64,000 nucleotides of DNA from Bryobacteraceae bacterium (GCA_947458745.1 CANGYQ010000010.1:62001-126000); one strand, 5' to 3'. Counted from the stretch's first letter, positions 43,747 to 53,142 are shown. Made by a program: numbers and translations. Notes: generated from the letters alone by a model not told the origin.

Positions 43747-44937
43747 CTAGGCGGCCTTCAGGATCTCCCGCAGCCGCTTGGCCACAATCTGCGCTTCGCC
43801 CGGCTCCAGCATCCAGACGCCAATCACCAGCTGTTCCTTGTTCGACGAAGGGTTCACTTCAATCGACGGCTCGCCTTCCTTCAGCTTCTTCACCACGTCA
43901 GCTACCGAGATCTTCACCTTGCTTTGATCCCACTTGATGCGGGCGTGCGGCACGGCGTTGGCGATCTCAAACTGGATCTGCTCGGTGGAAACGGTGGGAA
44001 TGCTGCCCACCGAATCACCAATCAGCTTGACGCGCTTTTCCCACTCTTTCCAGTCGGCGGCGTGGTCGCGCTTGAGGTAGCTCTCAATGGTCACCATCAT
44101 CGAGAGCAGCTCTTCCTTATTGACCTTCATGCCGCGGCCGATGGCGTCGGAGTTGGGCCAGCCGTTCAAGCGGGCGGCGGCGATCAGGTCCTTGGAGCCC
44201 AGCAGGATGCCGGCGGACTGCGGTCCGCGCATGCCCTTACCGCCAGAGAACGTCACCAGGTCGAAGCCCATCTTCACCCACTTGGTCAAGTTGCCCACCG
44301 GCGGCACGTCGGCCGAGGCATCGTTGAACGTCGGGACCTTGTGCTTTTTGCCCAGCGCGACAAACTGTTCGTCCTTGATCTGGCCGACGTTGTTGTTGGC
44401 GTTGAAGAACAGCATCATCGCGGTGTTGGGGTTGACGGCGCGCTCCAGTTCGGCCACCGTTTCCACTTCCACCATCTTGATGCCGCAGTTGCGGACGGCA
44501 TGGTCGTAGCCGTAGCGGTGGCTCTTCTGCACGATCACTTCGGTCTTCATGCCGGTGATGTCGGGCAGCTGCTGCACCTTCTTGTTATCCAAGCCGGTCA
44601 GGCACGCCGCGGTGCCGACGGTGAGGGCGGCGGCCGCGCCGCTGGTGATCATGCAAGCTTCAGCGCCCAGCATCTCGGCGATCTTCTTGCCGCAGGCGTC
44701 GTGCAGTTCGTTCAGACGGACGAAGGTCTTCGAAGCATACTCGTAGGCCGCCACTACTTCCGGCAGCATCAGCGATGCGGTCAAGGTGGTGTAGGTGCCA
44801 GCGGCATTGATGAAGGGCTTGACGCCCAGCTCCTTGAAATAGTCACGGGTGGGAAGAGACTTGGCGGCACGGGCGGAAGCCGGAGCCAGGGCACCTACCG
44901 CAGCGGCACCCTTCAAGAAGTTGCGTCGATTTGACAT
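43747..44937 (-). CDS. SelA-like PLP-dependent enzyme with Tat leader
   Basis: 396 residues from ATG 44937. A Tat signal (SNRRNFLKGAAAVGALAPASARA) stands before an aminotransferase-fold domain: FINAAGTYTTLTASLM, MITSGAAAALTVGTAACL and FSGGKGMRGPQSAGILLG, whose Lys should bind pyridoxal phosphate. The overall pattern is the SelA / D-glucosaminate-ammonia-lyase-like branch. An exported PLP enzyme is unusual, since the cofactor is cytoplasmic; Tat export of the folded holoenzyme would explain it. Convergent with the pyrE-like gene across the shared terminator. Confidence 0.82.
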   Translation of the reverse strand: MSNRRNFLKGAAAVGALAPASARAAKSLPTRDYFKELGVKPFINAAGTYTTLTASLMLPEVVAAYEYASKTFVRLNELHDACGKKIAEMLGAEACMITSGAAAALTVGTAACLTGLDNKKVQQLPDITGMKTEVIVQKSHRYGYDHAVRNCGIKMVEVETVAELERAVNPNTAMMLFFNANNNVGQIKDEQFVALGKKHKVPTFNDASADVPPVGNLTKWVKMGFDLVTFSGGKGMRGPQSAGILLGSKDLIAAARLNGWPNSDAIGRGMKVNKEELLSMMVTIESYLKRDHAADWKEWEKRVKLIGDSVGSIPTVSTEQIQFEIANAVPHARIKWDQSKVKISVADVVKKLKEGEPSIEVNPSSNKEQLVIGVWMLEPGEAQIVAKRLREILKAA

Positions 44938-44992
44938 GAACAAAGAATATCAATCTTTCCTGTGCTGGTGGCCGGGCGGAACAGCGGAGGGC

Positions 44993-47512
44993 CTAGGTCT
45001 GCTGGCCCCAGGGTAGGCCGGACCACTTGCGGAGGATCAATTCCACCACATTGAACAGAATCGCGGCGATGATCAGCCCCGGCCAGAGCTGCAGCGTACT
45101 CAACACACTGCGGCCACCGGAGTTGAAGACTGTGCCGGGCTCCGGGTTGAAGCGGCCGCCGGTGTAGCTGGCGATCTGCTTCAGCAGCGCTTCATTGGCG
45201 CCGTACTCGGTGAGCTCCCGTTCTTCGCGGTAGAAGCCCGTTTCCGGAAAGGCGGCGGTTTCCACCAGCGGACGGATGCGGAATAATCCTTGCCGGGCGT
45301 CAATGTGGACCCGGCCCCGATAGGCGCCGGCGGCCACTTTCTGCACGGGTACAGGCTGCTGGAACCCGCCGGGCCCGAAGGCGTATATGCCGGGAATGGC
45401 CGTGGGTTCAGGAACGTGCCGGCCCAGGCGATAATCCACCACCAGATCGCGGGTAGCGGGGTCATACTGGACGGCCACTTCGCCCGCGCCGGCGTGCGGC
45501 AGCAGGTCGCGCAGGATGTTCGCCCAGAAGCGGTCAAACCCCGGCCAGCCCACCCACGCTTCCGCCCAACGCGCTTTCGCATCAGAGGTGAAGATGGCCG
45601 AGCGGCCCAGTCCAAACTGCCAGCGGACCAGCAGCGGATCTTTCTGTTCCGGCTGCTGCCCGGGGACGTTCAAGATGGTTTCGGCGGTAGGCTTGGAGGC
45701 GAACTTCACATAGCCGCGCAGCGCGGGCGCTTTGGCCAGATCGACGCCATCGAGAATCTCCACCTGCTTGGCGATCAGCGGTGTGATCGCTTTCTCAATC
45801 GCGGTGGAGCCGGTGTGCTCCATCACGTCGCGCAGCAGGATCTGTTCCAGGCCCGACGGGTCGTTCAGGAAGTACGGCTTGCCTTTCGACAGCGTGGCAA
45901 TGCGCTCCAGATAGGCGCGGTTGACGTCCTGGCCCAGGCCTACGGTGGAGATCGTGATTTTCTGTTGCTGCGCCTCGCGCGCCACCGAGATCGAGTCGCC
46001 TTCTTCGGAGATACCGTCGGTCAGCAACACGATGTGCTTGAAGGTCGCCTTGGCCGGAACGGCCTTGCGGAAGGCTTCGCTCAGTGCCGGGGCGATCTGG
46101 GTGCCGCCGTCCGGCGTAATGCCCGCCACCAGGCGCTTGATCAGCGTGCGGTCTTCCGCCTTGCGGATCGGGACGGCCCACTGGAAGCTGTTGTCGAAGA
46201 TCAGTACGCCTACCAGGTCCACCGGGCGCAGATTCTCGATCACGCCGATGGCGGCCAGGCGCGCCAGTTCCATCTTGCGGCCTTCCATCGACGATGACTT
46301 GTCGATGATCAGCACCACGCAAGTGCCTTCTGGCGTCTTAGGCGGGGCCAGTTTGGCGGGCAGCGCACGCTCCAGCGGATCTTCCGGCGTGCCGGGCTTC
46401 TTTTCGACGTAGACGTTGCGTTCGCCGCCGATCACCACCATGCCGCCGCCCTGCTTGACGTAGTTCTCCACCGCCTGCTTGGTGACGGGTTGCATGGCTT
46501 CCAGGTCCTGGTTGTTCAGCACCAGCATCTGCGTGTTGGCCAGCATCGCCTCATTGAACTGAGCAGACTTGGTGACGTCGAACTGGCCGGCCTCAATGGT
46601 CCGCATCAAGTGGACGTCAGTGCCTTCCGGGTCCTGCGAAACATACAGCAGCTTGGGCCGGCGCAGCGTGATGGCGCGGGCAAACTCCACCTCGCCCAGA
46701 TCACCGGCGCGCAGCTTGCCGCCCATCATGATCGCTCCGGCGACGGACATGGCCGCTTGCGCGCGCACGAAGTTCTCACCGGCTTCCAGCGACACATTCG
46801 ATGTTGCCAGGCGCTGCCCTTCCGCCGTGATTTCGAGTTCGCCCGTGGCCTTGCGCGGGCTCATCACGCGCAGCTCAATCGCAAAGCGCTCACCCGCAAA
46901 CGCAATAGCGGGTATGTTGACAGCTTCCAGGCGCAACGACGGGCGCGTCCGGCCGCTGAGCGGGTAGACGTCCACCGGGATGCCCAATTCCTTGGCCTGC
47001 CACGCCGCGCGCGTCACGCTGCCTTGATTCTCGTGGCCATCCGACATCAGCACAATGCGCGGAATCATCGATTCCGGCAGCGTGGCGCTGGCCTCGCGGA
47101 TGGCTGATTCCAGATCCGTGCCTTGGCCCTGTTCGCCCGCCGTGTACTGGAGCTTCCATGTGCCTGGGCGTTCGGCATTGACCGCCGGGCGCGTGGCGCG
47201 CGCAAACGGCACGATGCGCATCCAGTGGCGGCCCCGGGCACTTTCCAGCTTGTCGGCGATCTCGGAGGCCTTCTTCAGATCCGCGGCGGAGACGCTGGCC
47301 GAAGTGTCCACCAGCACCGCCACGGCGGATTTGGTTTCCGAAACACTCATCCGGGGTTCCGATAGCGCCAGCACGATGGCCATCAGCGAAAGTGCCTTCA
47401 GCGCCAAGCCAATCGTCTGCTTGGCATCAAGCGCCGTGCGCCGCCACGTCCACCAGCCCCACGCCAGCGGGACCAAAGACAGCAGTAACAGCCAGGGGCG
47501 TTCAAAGGTCAT
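44993..47512 (-). CDS. Membrane VWA / glutamine-amidotransferase-like protein
   Basis: 839 residues from ATG 47512, whose ATGA overlaps the previous stop. Two N-terminal membrane helices, a VWA-type region (AVLVDTSASVSAADL), a class-I-glutaminase-like Rossmann part (KLLYVSQDPEGTDVHLMRTI and GGGMVVIGGERN), a second VWA with full MIDAS (VLIIDKSSSMEGRKM), and a C-terminal helix (WPGLIIAAILFNVVELIL). Fourth gene of the MoxR-DUF58-BatA series; such modules form envelope complexes linked to chaperone-like AAA activity and stress tolerance. Confidence 0.87.
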   Translation of the reverse strand: MTFERPWLLLLSLVPLAWGWWTWRRTALDAKQTIGLALKALSLMAIVLALSEPRMSVSETKSAVAVLVDTSASVSAADLKKASEIADKLESARGRHWMRIVPFARATRPAVNAERPGTWKLQYTAGEQGQGTDLESAIREASATLPESMIPRIVLMSDGHENQGSVTRAAWQAKELGIPVDVYPLSGRTRPSLRLEAVNIPAIAFAGERFAIELRVMSPRKATGELEITAEGQRLATSNVSLEAGENFVRAQAAMSVAGAIMMGGKLRAGDLGEVEFARAITLRRPKLLYVSQDPEGTDVHLMRTIEAGQFDVTKSAQFNEAMLANTQMLVLNNQDLEAMQPVTKQAVENYVKQGGGMVVIGGERNVYVEKKPGTPEDPLERALPAKLAPPKTPEGTCVVLIIDKSSSMEGRKMELARLAAIGVIENLRPVDLVGVLIFDNSFQWAVPIRKAEDRTLIKRLVAGITPDGGTQIAPALSEAFRKAVPAKATFKHIVLLTDGISEEGDSISVAREAQQQKITISTVGLGQDVNRAYLERIATLSKGKPYFLNDPSGLEQILLRDVMEHTGSTAIEKAITPLIAKQVEILDGVDLAKAPALRGYVKFASKPTAETILNVPGQQPEQKDPLLVRWQFGLGRSAIFTSDAKARWAEAWVGWPGFDRFWANILRDLLPHAGAGEVAVQYDPATRDLVVDYRLGRHVPEPTAIPGIYAFGPGGFQQPVPVQKVAAGAYRGRVHIDARQGLFRIRPLVETAAFPETGFYREERELTEYGANEALLKQIASYTGGRFNPEPGTVFNSGGRSVLSTLQLWPGLIIAAILFNVVELILRKWSGLPWGQQT

Positions 47513-49401
47513 GAAGCCTTCCTCAATACCGGTTCCACCGGACGGGTTCCCGCGCGGAACAAGCGCCGGGCGCGGCCAAACATGATCCACTCGGCAATCA
47601 GGCCGGCACCGCCCAGCAAAGCCAACCATTGCCAAAGGTCCCGCGCCACCGGAGAGGATTCCAGGGCTGCCGGTACGCCGCTGACCGCCTTGGGTGGGGC
47701 TTTCCAGGTGCCGGACGCGATGTCCGGCAGGGTGAGCGAATACACGTGCTCCTGCTTGCCGTCGTTGACGCGCACCACCCCGGGTGATCCGCTGAAGAAC
47801 CGCAGCGTCTGGCCTTCAATCGTAAACGGCACCGCTCGGCCGCCATCCATCGTCACCTTGACACTGCCGGGCGCGGGCTCCTCGTCGAGCGTCAGCGTTT
47901 GGCCTCCGGCCGACCCCGCGTTCAACTCCCAGCGCAGGAAGACTTCGGGCGACAGCCAGTGGAGGATGTTGGCAAAAAGCAACGGCGTGGCCAGCTCAAA
48001 CTTCAAAGGCGACCGCATCGGATGGAAACCCAGCGCCACCAGACGCGCCGAGGGCCGGGCCAGGGCGGCAGCCCCGCCCGCCACTTCCGCAATCACCAGA
48101 TCGCCCGGCTTGGTCGTGAACAGAGAAACTTCATCCAGCTTGATATCGCGGGTGTGCAGGCCCGCGCCGATCGCGTTGTCGTTGCGCCAGCGGGTGAGCG
48201 TGGCACCTTGTTTGGTGGAAGCGACGGCCACCGGCGTTCCACTGCGGGGCGGACTGATCCAAATAGCCGCGGCCTTGGTGGGCGGAGCAGCCGCAAAACG
48301 GTCCAGCACCACTACGGCGGCATCGGTGGAAGGCGAATACTCCGCCGTGGGCCGGTAGCTGGTGTCAAAGCGGGGATGGCCTGAAAATACTGGCTTCAGC
48401 AAGTCCGGCTCATTCGAATAGACCGTCACCTTCACCGCATTCTGGGTCGGAATCTCGATGACGGCGCGGTCATCATCCGGGAAATTGTCGTTCACCTGGA
48501 TGCGGGTTTCCAGTAACCCGGCGGCCTGCGTCCGCAGGTCCAGCGTAAAGCTCTGCTCACTGTTGGGTGCGATGGTCAACTGGCGCTGCCCGGCCAGCCC
48601 GCCGCCGAACAACACGGCCACCGGCACCAGCCGCAGCCGTGCGCCATCATTGCGGACCGTGCCGTAGACTTCCCACACCTTCTCGTCATTGGGTGAACGC
48701 CGCAGACCGATCTTGCGGAGGCCGACATTCTCCACCGTGCCCTTCACGGGCAGCACCCGGAGGTTGGTGACGGAGTTGGCGAAGCCATCATCTTCATCGC
48801 TGACACGGCCCGCGCCCGCATAGACAATTTCACCCGCGCGGTGATCCTGCACTTGCTGCGCTTGTTTGGCGAAGCGCAAGGCGTCGCCCAGGCGCAAGGA
48901 ACCGGCCGCTGGTTGGGTCAGCGAGATCGCTTCATCCACCACAGCCAAGTTCGACTCAAAGGCCGTGGCGGCGGTGGACAACGTATCGGCCCGCACCAGC
49001 ATCACGCGATCACCCTTGGGCACCGCCTTCAGCCACGCCTTGGCTGCCACTCGCGATTGATCCATTAGGCGGCCCTGCGGTACGCGAGCGTTCATGATCG
49101 CCGAGGTATCGAGGATCAACACGTGATCCCGCGTGCGCTGAAACGGCGAACCCCAGCGTAGTTGCGCCAGTGCCAGCAGCAGGCACAGCAGGCTCAAGAT
49201 CTGCAGCAACAACGACCACGGCTGCTGGATCTTGCGCCGGTGCTGCATCTCACTGGGCGCATCGGAGTGAGTCCAGAAGCGCAGCGTGGCGACGCGATGT
49301 TTGTGCCGCGTCCGGTCCAGCAGGTAAAGCGCAGCCACCACGCCCGAGACGCCCGCAAACAGCGCCATAAACTCGACCAGCGACAAGTTGAACAGGAACA
49401 T
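47509..49401 (-). CDS. BatA-type protein with aerotolerance N-terminal region
   Basis: 630 residues. N-terminal membrane helix (LVEFMALFAGVSGVVAALYLLDRTRHKHRVATLRFW) and a second helix typical of the Aerotolerance_N/BatA region, a VWA-like part with ILDTSAIMNARV (MIDAS motif degenerate, DxSxI instead of DxSxS), and a final membrane helix (LWQWLALLGGAGLIAEWIMFG). Lies directly after the DUF58 gene and overlaps the next gene, so all four are one operon. Confidence 0.85.
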   Translation of the reverse strand: MFLFNLSLVEFMALFAGVSGVVAALYLLDRTRHKHRVATLRFWTHSDAPSEMQHRRKIQQPWSLLLQILSLLCLLLALAQLRWGSPFQRTRDHVLILDTSAIMNARVPQGRLMDQSRVAAKAWLKAVPKGDRVMLVRADTLSTAATAFESNLAVVDEAISLTQPAAGSLRLGDALRFAKQAQQVQDHRAGEIVYAGAGRVSDEDDGFANSVTNLRVLPVKGTVENVGLRKIGLRRSPNDEKVWEVYGTVRNDGARLRLVPVAVLFGGGLAGQRQLTIAPNSEQSFTLDLRTQAAGLLETRIQVNDNFPDDDRAVIEIPTQNAVKVTVYSNEPDLLKPVFSGHPRFDTSYRPTAEYSPSTDAAVVVLDRFAAAPPTKAAAIWISPPRSGTPVAVASTKQGATLTRWRNDNAIGAGLHTRDIKLDEVSLFTTKPGDLVIAEVAGGAAALARPSARLVALGFHPMRSPLKFELATPLLFANILHWLSPEVFLRWELNAGSAGGQTLTLDEEPAPGSVKVTMDGGRAVPFTIEGQTLRFFSGSPGVVRVNDGKQEHVYSLTLPDIASGTWKAPPKAVSGVPAALESSPVARDLWQWLALLGGAGLIAEWIMFGRARRLFRAGTRPVEPVLRKAS

Positions 49402-50304
49402 CTAGGCGACGCCTCGCGATCTCACCATCGGCCCAAATACTGCGTCTTCCACCGGCATCGAGGTTGAGAGGCCTACGTAACGGCCACTATTGCGCAGCGC
49501 CAGCAGCCGCAGCTTCTCCGAATACCCGTCAAACGAGCGCGTGTAGCGCTCCCGGGCCTCTTCATCAAAAGAGATCTGCAGGTGGCCGCCGGATTCCGCG
49601 TCCACCAAATCAAGCTCGCCATCCCAGGGGGGCGTGCGGTCTTCTTCAGACCAGATCTGGATCAACGACAATTCATGCCCAAAATCCGCCAGGTACTGAA
49701 GCGGCTTTTCGACGTCGGCATCATCCAGAAAATCCGAGACGACAATCACCAAGCCCCGCTGCGAATACTCGCCGATAAAGGACCGGCAGACCTTCATCAG
49801 GTTGGTCGGCCCACCGGCGGGCAGGGCAGTCAGATAATCGACCACGGGAGAAAACCGGTGCCTTCCACCGCCGGAGGTGGAGGATTCCAGCAGACGGTCG
49901 CTGAAAGGTTGGATCTGGATCGTGTCCAGCCGGACCAGGCCGACATAGGCCAGCGCCGCGGTGAGGCGGCGGGCATAGTCAAATTTCGACAAGCCGTCCT
50001 GGCCCAGCGTCATCGAGTCGCTCACATCCAGCATCAACCGCACCGGGACGCGCGGCTCAATCTGGAACATCTTCAGGAACATCTTTTCTAGGCGCATGTA
50101 GGCCCGCCAGTTGACGGCCCGCAGGTCGTCGCCCTGGTGGAAGTTGCGATGGTCTAGAAACTCCTGGCCGGGGCCGGAAAAACGCGAGGCGTTGTGGCCG
50201 CCCACGAGTCCGGGAAACGACTTGGCCCAGTGAATGGTCAGCCGTTCCAACCGTTCCAAAAAGGCCCGGTCAATGAGTGGCGAAGCTGCGCGACCGGCGG
50301 CCAT
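49402..50304 (-). CDS. DUF58 domain protein
   Basis: 300 residues. The DUF58 core FSGPGQEFLDHRNFHQGDD and LRAVNWRAYMRLEKMFLKMF is clear, followed by a VWA-like fold with LMLDVSDSMTLG (MIDAS) and VIVVSDFLDD. Partner of the MoxR ATPase in substrate or cofactor handling in related systems. Begins six bases after moxR and abuts the BatA-type gene. Confidence 0.92.
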   Translation of the reverse strand: MAAGRAASPLIDRAFLERLERLTIHWAKSFPGLVGGHNASRFSGPGQEFLDHRNFHQGDDLRAVNWRAYMRLEKMFLKMFQIEPRVPVRLMLDVSDSMTLGQDGLSKFDYARRLTAALAYVGLVRLDTIQIQPFSDRLLESSTSGGGRHRFSPVVDYLTALPAGGPTNLMKVCRSFIGEYSQRGLVIVVSDFLDDADVEKPLQYLADFGHELSLIQIWSEEDRTPPWDGELDLVDAESGGHLQISFDEEARERYTRSFDGYSEKLRLLALRNSGRYVGLSTSMPVEDAVFGPMVRSRGVA

Positions 50305-50310
50305 GTCGCT

Positions 50311-51297
50311 TTACTTCGCCGTCGAAATGCTGGCGATGATCTGGTCGAGCACGGTCTCCGGTGTCTGGCCGTCGGCGTGAGCATCGAAGTTCAAGATGAT
50401 GCGGTGACGCAAAACACCCTTGGCGACATCGCGCACCTCATCGGTGGACAGTTGGAAGCGTCCACGCATTAGTGCCAGCACGCGGCCGCATTCGATCAAC
50501 GCCTGCGCCCCGCGCGGGCTGCTGCCGTAGCGCACATACTTGGTCGTCGCCGCATGCGCCGTGGGAGTACCGGGCTGCGTGGCCATCACCAGGTCCACTG
50601 CATAGGAGCGGACATGCGGCGCCACCAGGACATCGCGGCAAACCTTGCGGAGTTCGAGGATGCCATCGCGGTCGATCTGGGTTTCCAGGTTCTGCTCTTC
50701 GCGCTGGATGGTGTATTCGACAATGCGGTCCAGGTCGGCCCGGTTGGGGTATTGCACCAGGATCTTCATCAGGAACCGGTCGAGCTGTGCTTCGGGCAGC
50801 GGGTAAGTGCCTTCCATCTCGATCGGGTTCTGCGTCGCCATGACGAGGAACGGGCTTTCCAGGTGATGCGTCGTGACGCCGCTGGTGACCGTTCGTTCCT
50901 GCATCGCTTCCAGCAGCGCGGACTGCGTCTTGGGAGTGGCGCGGTTGATCTCGTCAGCCAGCACGAGGTTCGAGAAAATCGGCCCCGCCTGGAAGCGGAG
51001 TGACTTGCCGCCCCGGTCATCGGTTTCCATGATCATGCTGCCGACGATGTCGGCGGGCATCAGATCCGGGGTGAACTGGATGCGGGAATACCTCAGGTGG
51101 AGCACACGGGACAAGGTCCGCAGCAGCGTCGTCTTGCCCAGGCCCGGTACGCCCTCTAGCAGGACGTGACCTCCGGCGAGCAGGCAGATGATGACGCCAT
51201 CAACTACCTCCGTCTGCCCGACGATAACCTTGGCAATTTCGCTGCGAACCTGATTGAGCCGTGTGACGGCGAGATCGAGCACTGAATCGGCTGACAC
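50311..51297 (-). CDS. MoxR family AAA+ ATPase
   Basis: 328 residues. Walker A GVPGLGKTTLLRTLSR, Walker B NLVLADEINRATPKTQSALLEAM, sensor FLVMATQNPIEMEGTYPLPEAQLDRFLMKI and the lid helix region are all MoxR-specific. It works as a chaperone/assembly ATPase with VWA proteins. First gene of the operon containing DUF58, BatA-type and VWA genes; its start is at 51297 with a short untranslated leader. Confidence 0.95.
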   Translation of the reverse strand: MSADSVLDLAVTRLNQVRSEIAKVIVGQTEVVDGVIICLLAGGHVLLEGVPGLGKTTLLRTLSRVLHLRYSRIQFTPDLMPADIVGSMIMETDDRGGKSLRFQAGPIFSNLVLADEINRATPKTQSALLEAMQERTVTSGVTTHHLESPFLVMATQNPIEMEGTYPLPEAQLDRFLMKILVQYPNRADLDRIVEYTIQREEQNLETQIDRDGILELRKVCRDVLVAPHVRSYAVDLVMATQPGTPTAHAATTKYVRYGSSPRGAQALIECGRVLALMRGRFQLSTDEVRDVAKGVLRHRIILNFDAHADGQTPETVLDQIIASISTAK

Positions 51298-51522
51298 CCT
51301 GACATTCTAACAGGCGTGTTTCGATTTGCTGAGTGGTCCCCCTGAAAACGTCCCGGAAAAAAGCCCTAGGCCTTCCCGGGAAGGTCCGCCGACGCTATGG
51401 AGTGGGCCCGGAGAATCCCCAAGGTAATGATAATAAAAAGAATAGCCCGTGCAGCGAGAAGTCGGAGGGGCGGTGCGGTCGAACCCGGAGCTTGCGGGTC
51501 TGGCTCCGGCTACGATAGCGAT

Positions 51523-51636
51523 ATGCGCTTGCTCGCCCTCGGCTCCCTCTCCCTACTGGTGGTGACCGTCACCGCTGAACCCATTTCCCCTCTACTACGG
51601 GGCCACGATGACCGAGGCGCTCTCCTGCCGGGATGA
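51523..51636 (+). pseudogene. Signal-peptide remnant fused to decayed sequence
   Basis: ATG 51523 opens a clean signal peptide (RLLALGSLSLLVVTVTAEP) that ends after 37 residues at 51636, inside a fragment of a thioredoxin-reductase-like gene read in another frame. It looks like the N-terminus of an unrelated secreted protein joined by deletion. The preceding 200 bases after moxR show no gene. Confidence 0.4.
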
Positions 51637-51927
51637 AGAAGTGTTCGTGATCGGTGGCGCAAACTCGGCCGGGCAAGGCGCGATGCACTTCTCGAAGTTC
51701 GCCCGGCACGTCACGATGCTGGTGCGCGGGGAATCCCTGGCGGCCATGATGTCGCAGTACCTGATTGACCAGATCGCCGCGACGCCCACATCTCTGTGCG
51801 CACGCACAGCGAGGTAAGTGAATTGCTGGGCGAATCGCAACTGGAGCAGGTGACCATCTCGAACCGCCAGACCGGTGAGCAGGAAACCGTTCCCGCCCGC
51901 GCGCTGTTCATCTTCATTGGCGCGGGC
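51593..51927 (+). pseudogene. Thioredoxin-reductase-like FAD/NAD(P) oxidoreductase fragment
   Basis: Central part of a TrxR-like protein: YYGATMTEALSCRDEEVFVIGGANSAGQGAM is the NAD(P)-binding loop, continuing LVRGESLAAMMSQYL. A one-base shift near 51785 breaks it; the next frame continues ISVRTHSEVSELLGESQ and ends ALFIFIGAG. N-terminal FAD domain and C-terminus are gone. The end fuses directly to a cyclic-nucleotide-binding kinase fragment. Confidence 0.7.
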
Positions 51928-52271
51928 ACTTTGTGGGCGAGATCCCCATGCTGACCAGTGCTCCGGCGATCGCCACCGCCACGGCCGTCGGTCCGACGCA
52001 AGCGGTCCGGATCGAGAATGCATCGTTTCGCAAGTGGGCCGGCAGTGACGATCCGCTGGCCAAGGTGGTGTTGAGCGCGATGTCGTTACGCTCCCGGGAA
52101 GTGGAGGCGCACTCGGGCCAGCAGGAGAAGCTGGCCGCGCTGGGCAAGCTTTCGGCGGGTCTGGCGCATGAACTGAACAACCCGGCTGCCGCCGCCGAGC
52201 GCGCCGCCAAGACACTGCACGATGTTCTGAATGAGCTCCGCATCGAATCGATCCGGCACGACCGGCGCTAG
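51924..52271 (+). pseudogene. cNMP-binding sensor histidine kinase fragment
   Basis: GHFVGEIPMLTSAPAIATATA is the phosphate-binding cassette style of a cyclic-nucleotide-binding domain; it is followed by EKLAALGKLSAGLAHELNNPAAAAERAAK, a HisKA H-box with the phospho-accepting His. The frame ends at 52271 without any ATPase domain. A scrap of the missing part (ELGFDAQQLRALS) is found in another frame inside the next gene, around 52337-52375. Confidence 0.7.
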
Positions 52272-52272
52272 C

Positions 52273-52590
52273 ATGTCCCAGCGCGCGCCTTCGTGTTCCC
52301 ACCTGGACCAGATCCACAACGTCAAGCCGAATAGAGCTCGGCTTCGATGCCCAGCAACTTCGTGCGCTGAGCCTCGGTGTACCAAAGGCTGCGAAGAGTG
52401 CCTGAAAACAGGCAGCCGTTGGCTGCATCGGCGCGTGTGTAAGACCTGCGGCCACGTCGGCTGCTGTGATTCATCGCCTAACCAGCACGCCACCAAGCAC
52501 TATCACGCAACCAAACACCCCATGATGCAATCCATCGAGCCGGGCGAGCACTGGATGTGGTGCTTTGTCGATGAGGTCGGCTGGGAGTAG
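52273..52590 (+). CDS. UBP-type zinc-finger protein with an internal insertion
   Basis: 105 residues from ATG 52273. CSHLDQIHNVKPN, GCEECLKTGSRWLHRRVC, KTCGHVGCCDSSPNQHATKH and HPMMQSIEPGEHWMWCF are the Cys/His ladder of the UBP-type zinc finger, the fold that binds ubiquitin C-termini in eukaryotes. About 15 residues between KPN and GCEEC do not fit the fold; the same bases read in another frame as part of the lost histidine kinase. Still open in frame but likely non-functional. Confidence 0.7.
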   Translation: MSQRAPSCSHLDQIHNVKPNRARLRCPATSCAEPRCTKGCEECLKTGSRWLHRRVCKTCGHVGCCDSSPNQHATKHYHATKHPMMQSIEPGEHWMWCFVDEVGWE

Positions 52591-52625
52591 TCCACGCGTA
52601 CGCTTTAAGCTCCGCCGGGTATCTG

Positions 52626-52653
52626 AAAAAGCCCCGCGCTGATGCACGGGGCT
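52626..52653 (-). terminator. Rho-independent terminator on the minus strand
   Basis: Read on the minus strand, AGCCCCG and CGGGGCT form a 7-bp stem with a 10-base loop followed by TTTTTC. It lies directly downstream of the decayed tricorn fragment, where the original gene's terminator would stand. Confidence 0.75.
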
Positions 52654-52662
52654 GATCTCACT

Positions 52663-52905
52663 CTAGCGCTTCGTCGCGTTGGCCGTGCCGGCGGTGGGTA
52701 CTCCTGGTAGTTGCTGATAGTCCGGGAAGGCTGGCCGTCCTGGCTTGGCTGCGGGCTTTTTTGGCCAATTCGGCCATCACCGGATCCACCGCTTTCTCCA
52801 GTTGCGGGTCCTTGCTTTGGCGGACTTGCGCGGATTCGTTCTCCACTTCCACATCCGGCTCGACGCCGGCGTTTTCGGCGATTCACTTGGAGCTGGCCGG
52901 ATCCC
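52663..52905 (-). pseudogene. Duplicated 3' fragment of a tricorn-type protease gene
   Basis: The minus strand here is clearly related in bases to the 3' end of the intact tricorn gene (54309-54540): both encode EVENE, QSKDPQLEKAV / QGRDPQLEKAV and VMAELAK, with frame damage in this copy. Only the last 60-80 codons survive. Between here and the PEP-CTERM gene (52906-53142) no gene is recognisable. Confidence 0.75.
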
Positions 52906-53142
52906 AGAGGCCGGGGGACCGAGCAGCGGCGCCAGATCAATGATCTCTGCTTCGGAGCGCAGAACAGCCAGAAGGCCAACCGCGGATATAGGTGGTGCCG
53001 GCGGCGGTGTTACGGTCGGATCAAATCGACGCCTGGCGGGGATCATCCTTTCAGTTTTGCCGCAGACGATCCGCACCGGGGAACCCGGCCATTACTTCGG
53101 AGGGAATTGCTCGCAGTGGCGTTACTCAGGTACGGTCTTCTC

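Noticed and set aside
43738-44934. 398-codon open frame on the plus strand opposite the SelA-like gene
   Set aside because: Exact shadow of the real gene, His-rich composition and no family motifs; long antisense frames are common in this GC-rich sequence.
52711-53142. Upstream extension of the PEP-CTERM frame by 144 codons
   Set aside because: It overlaps the decayed tricorn fragment; the signal peptide at 53143 marks the real start.
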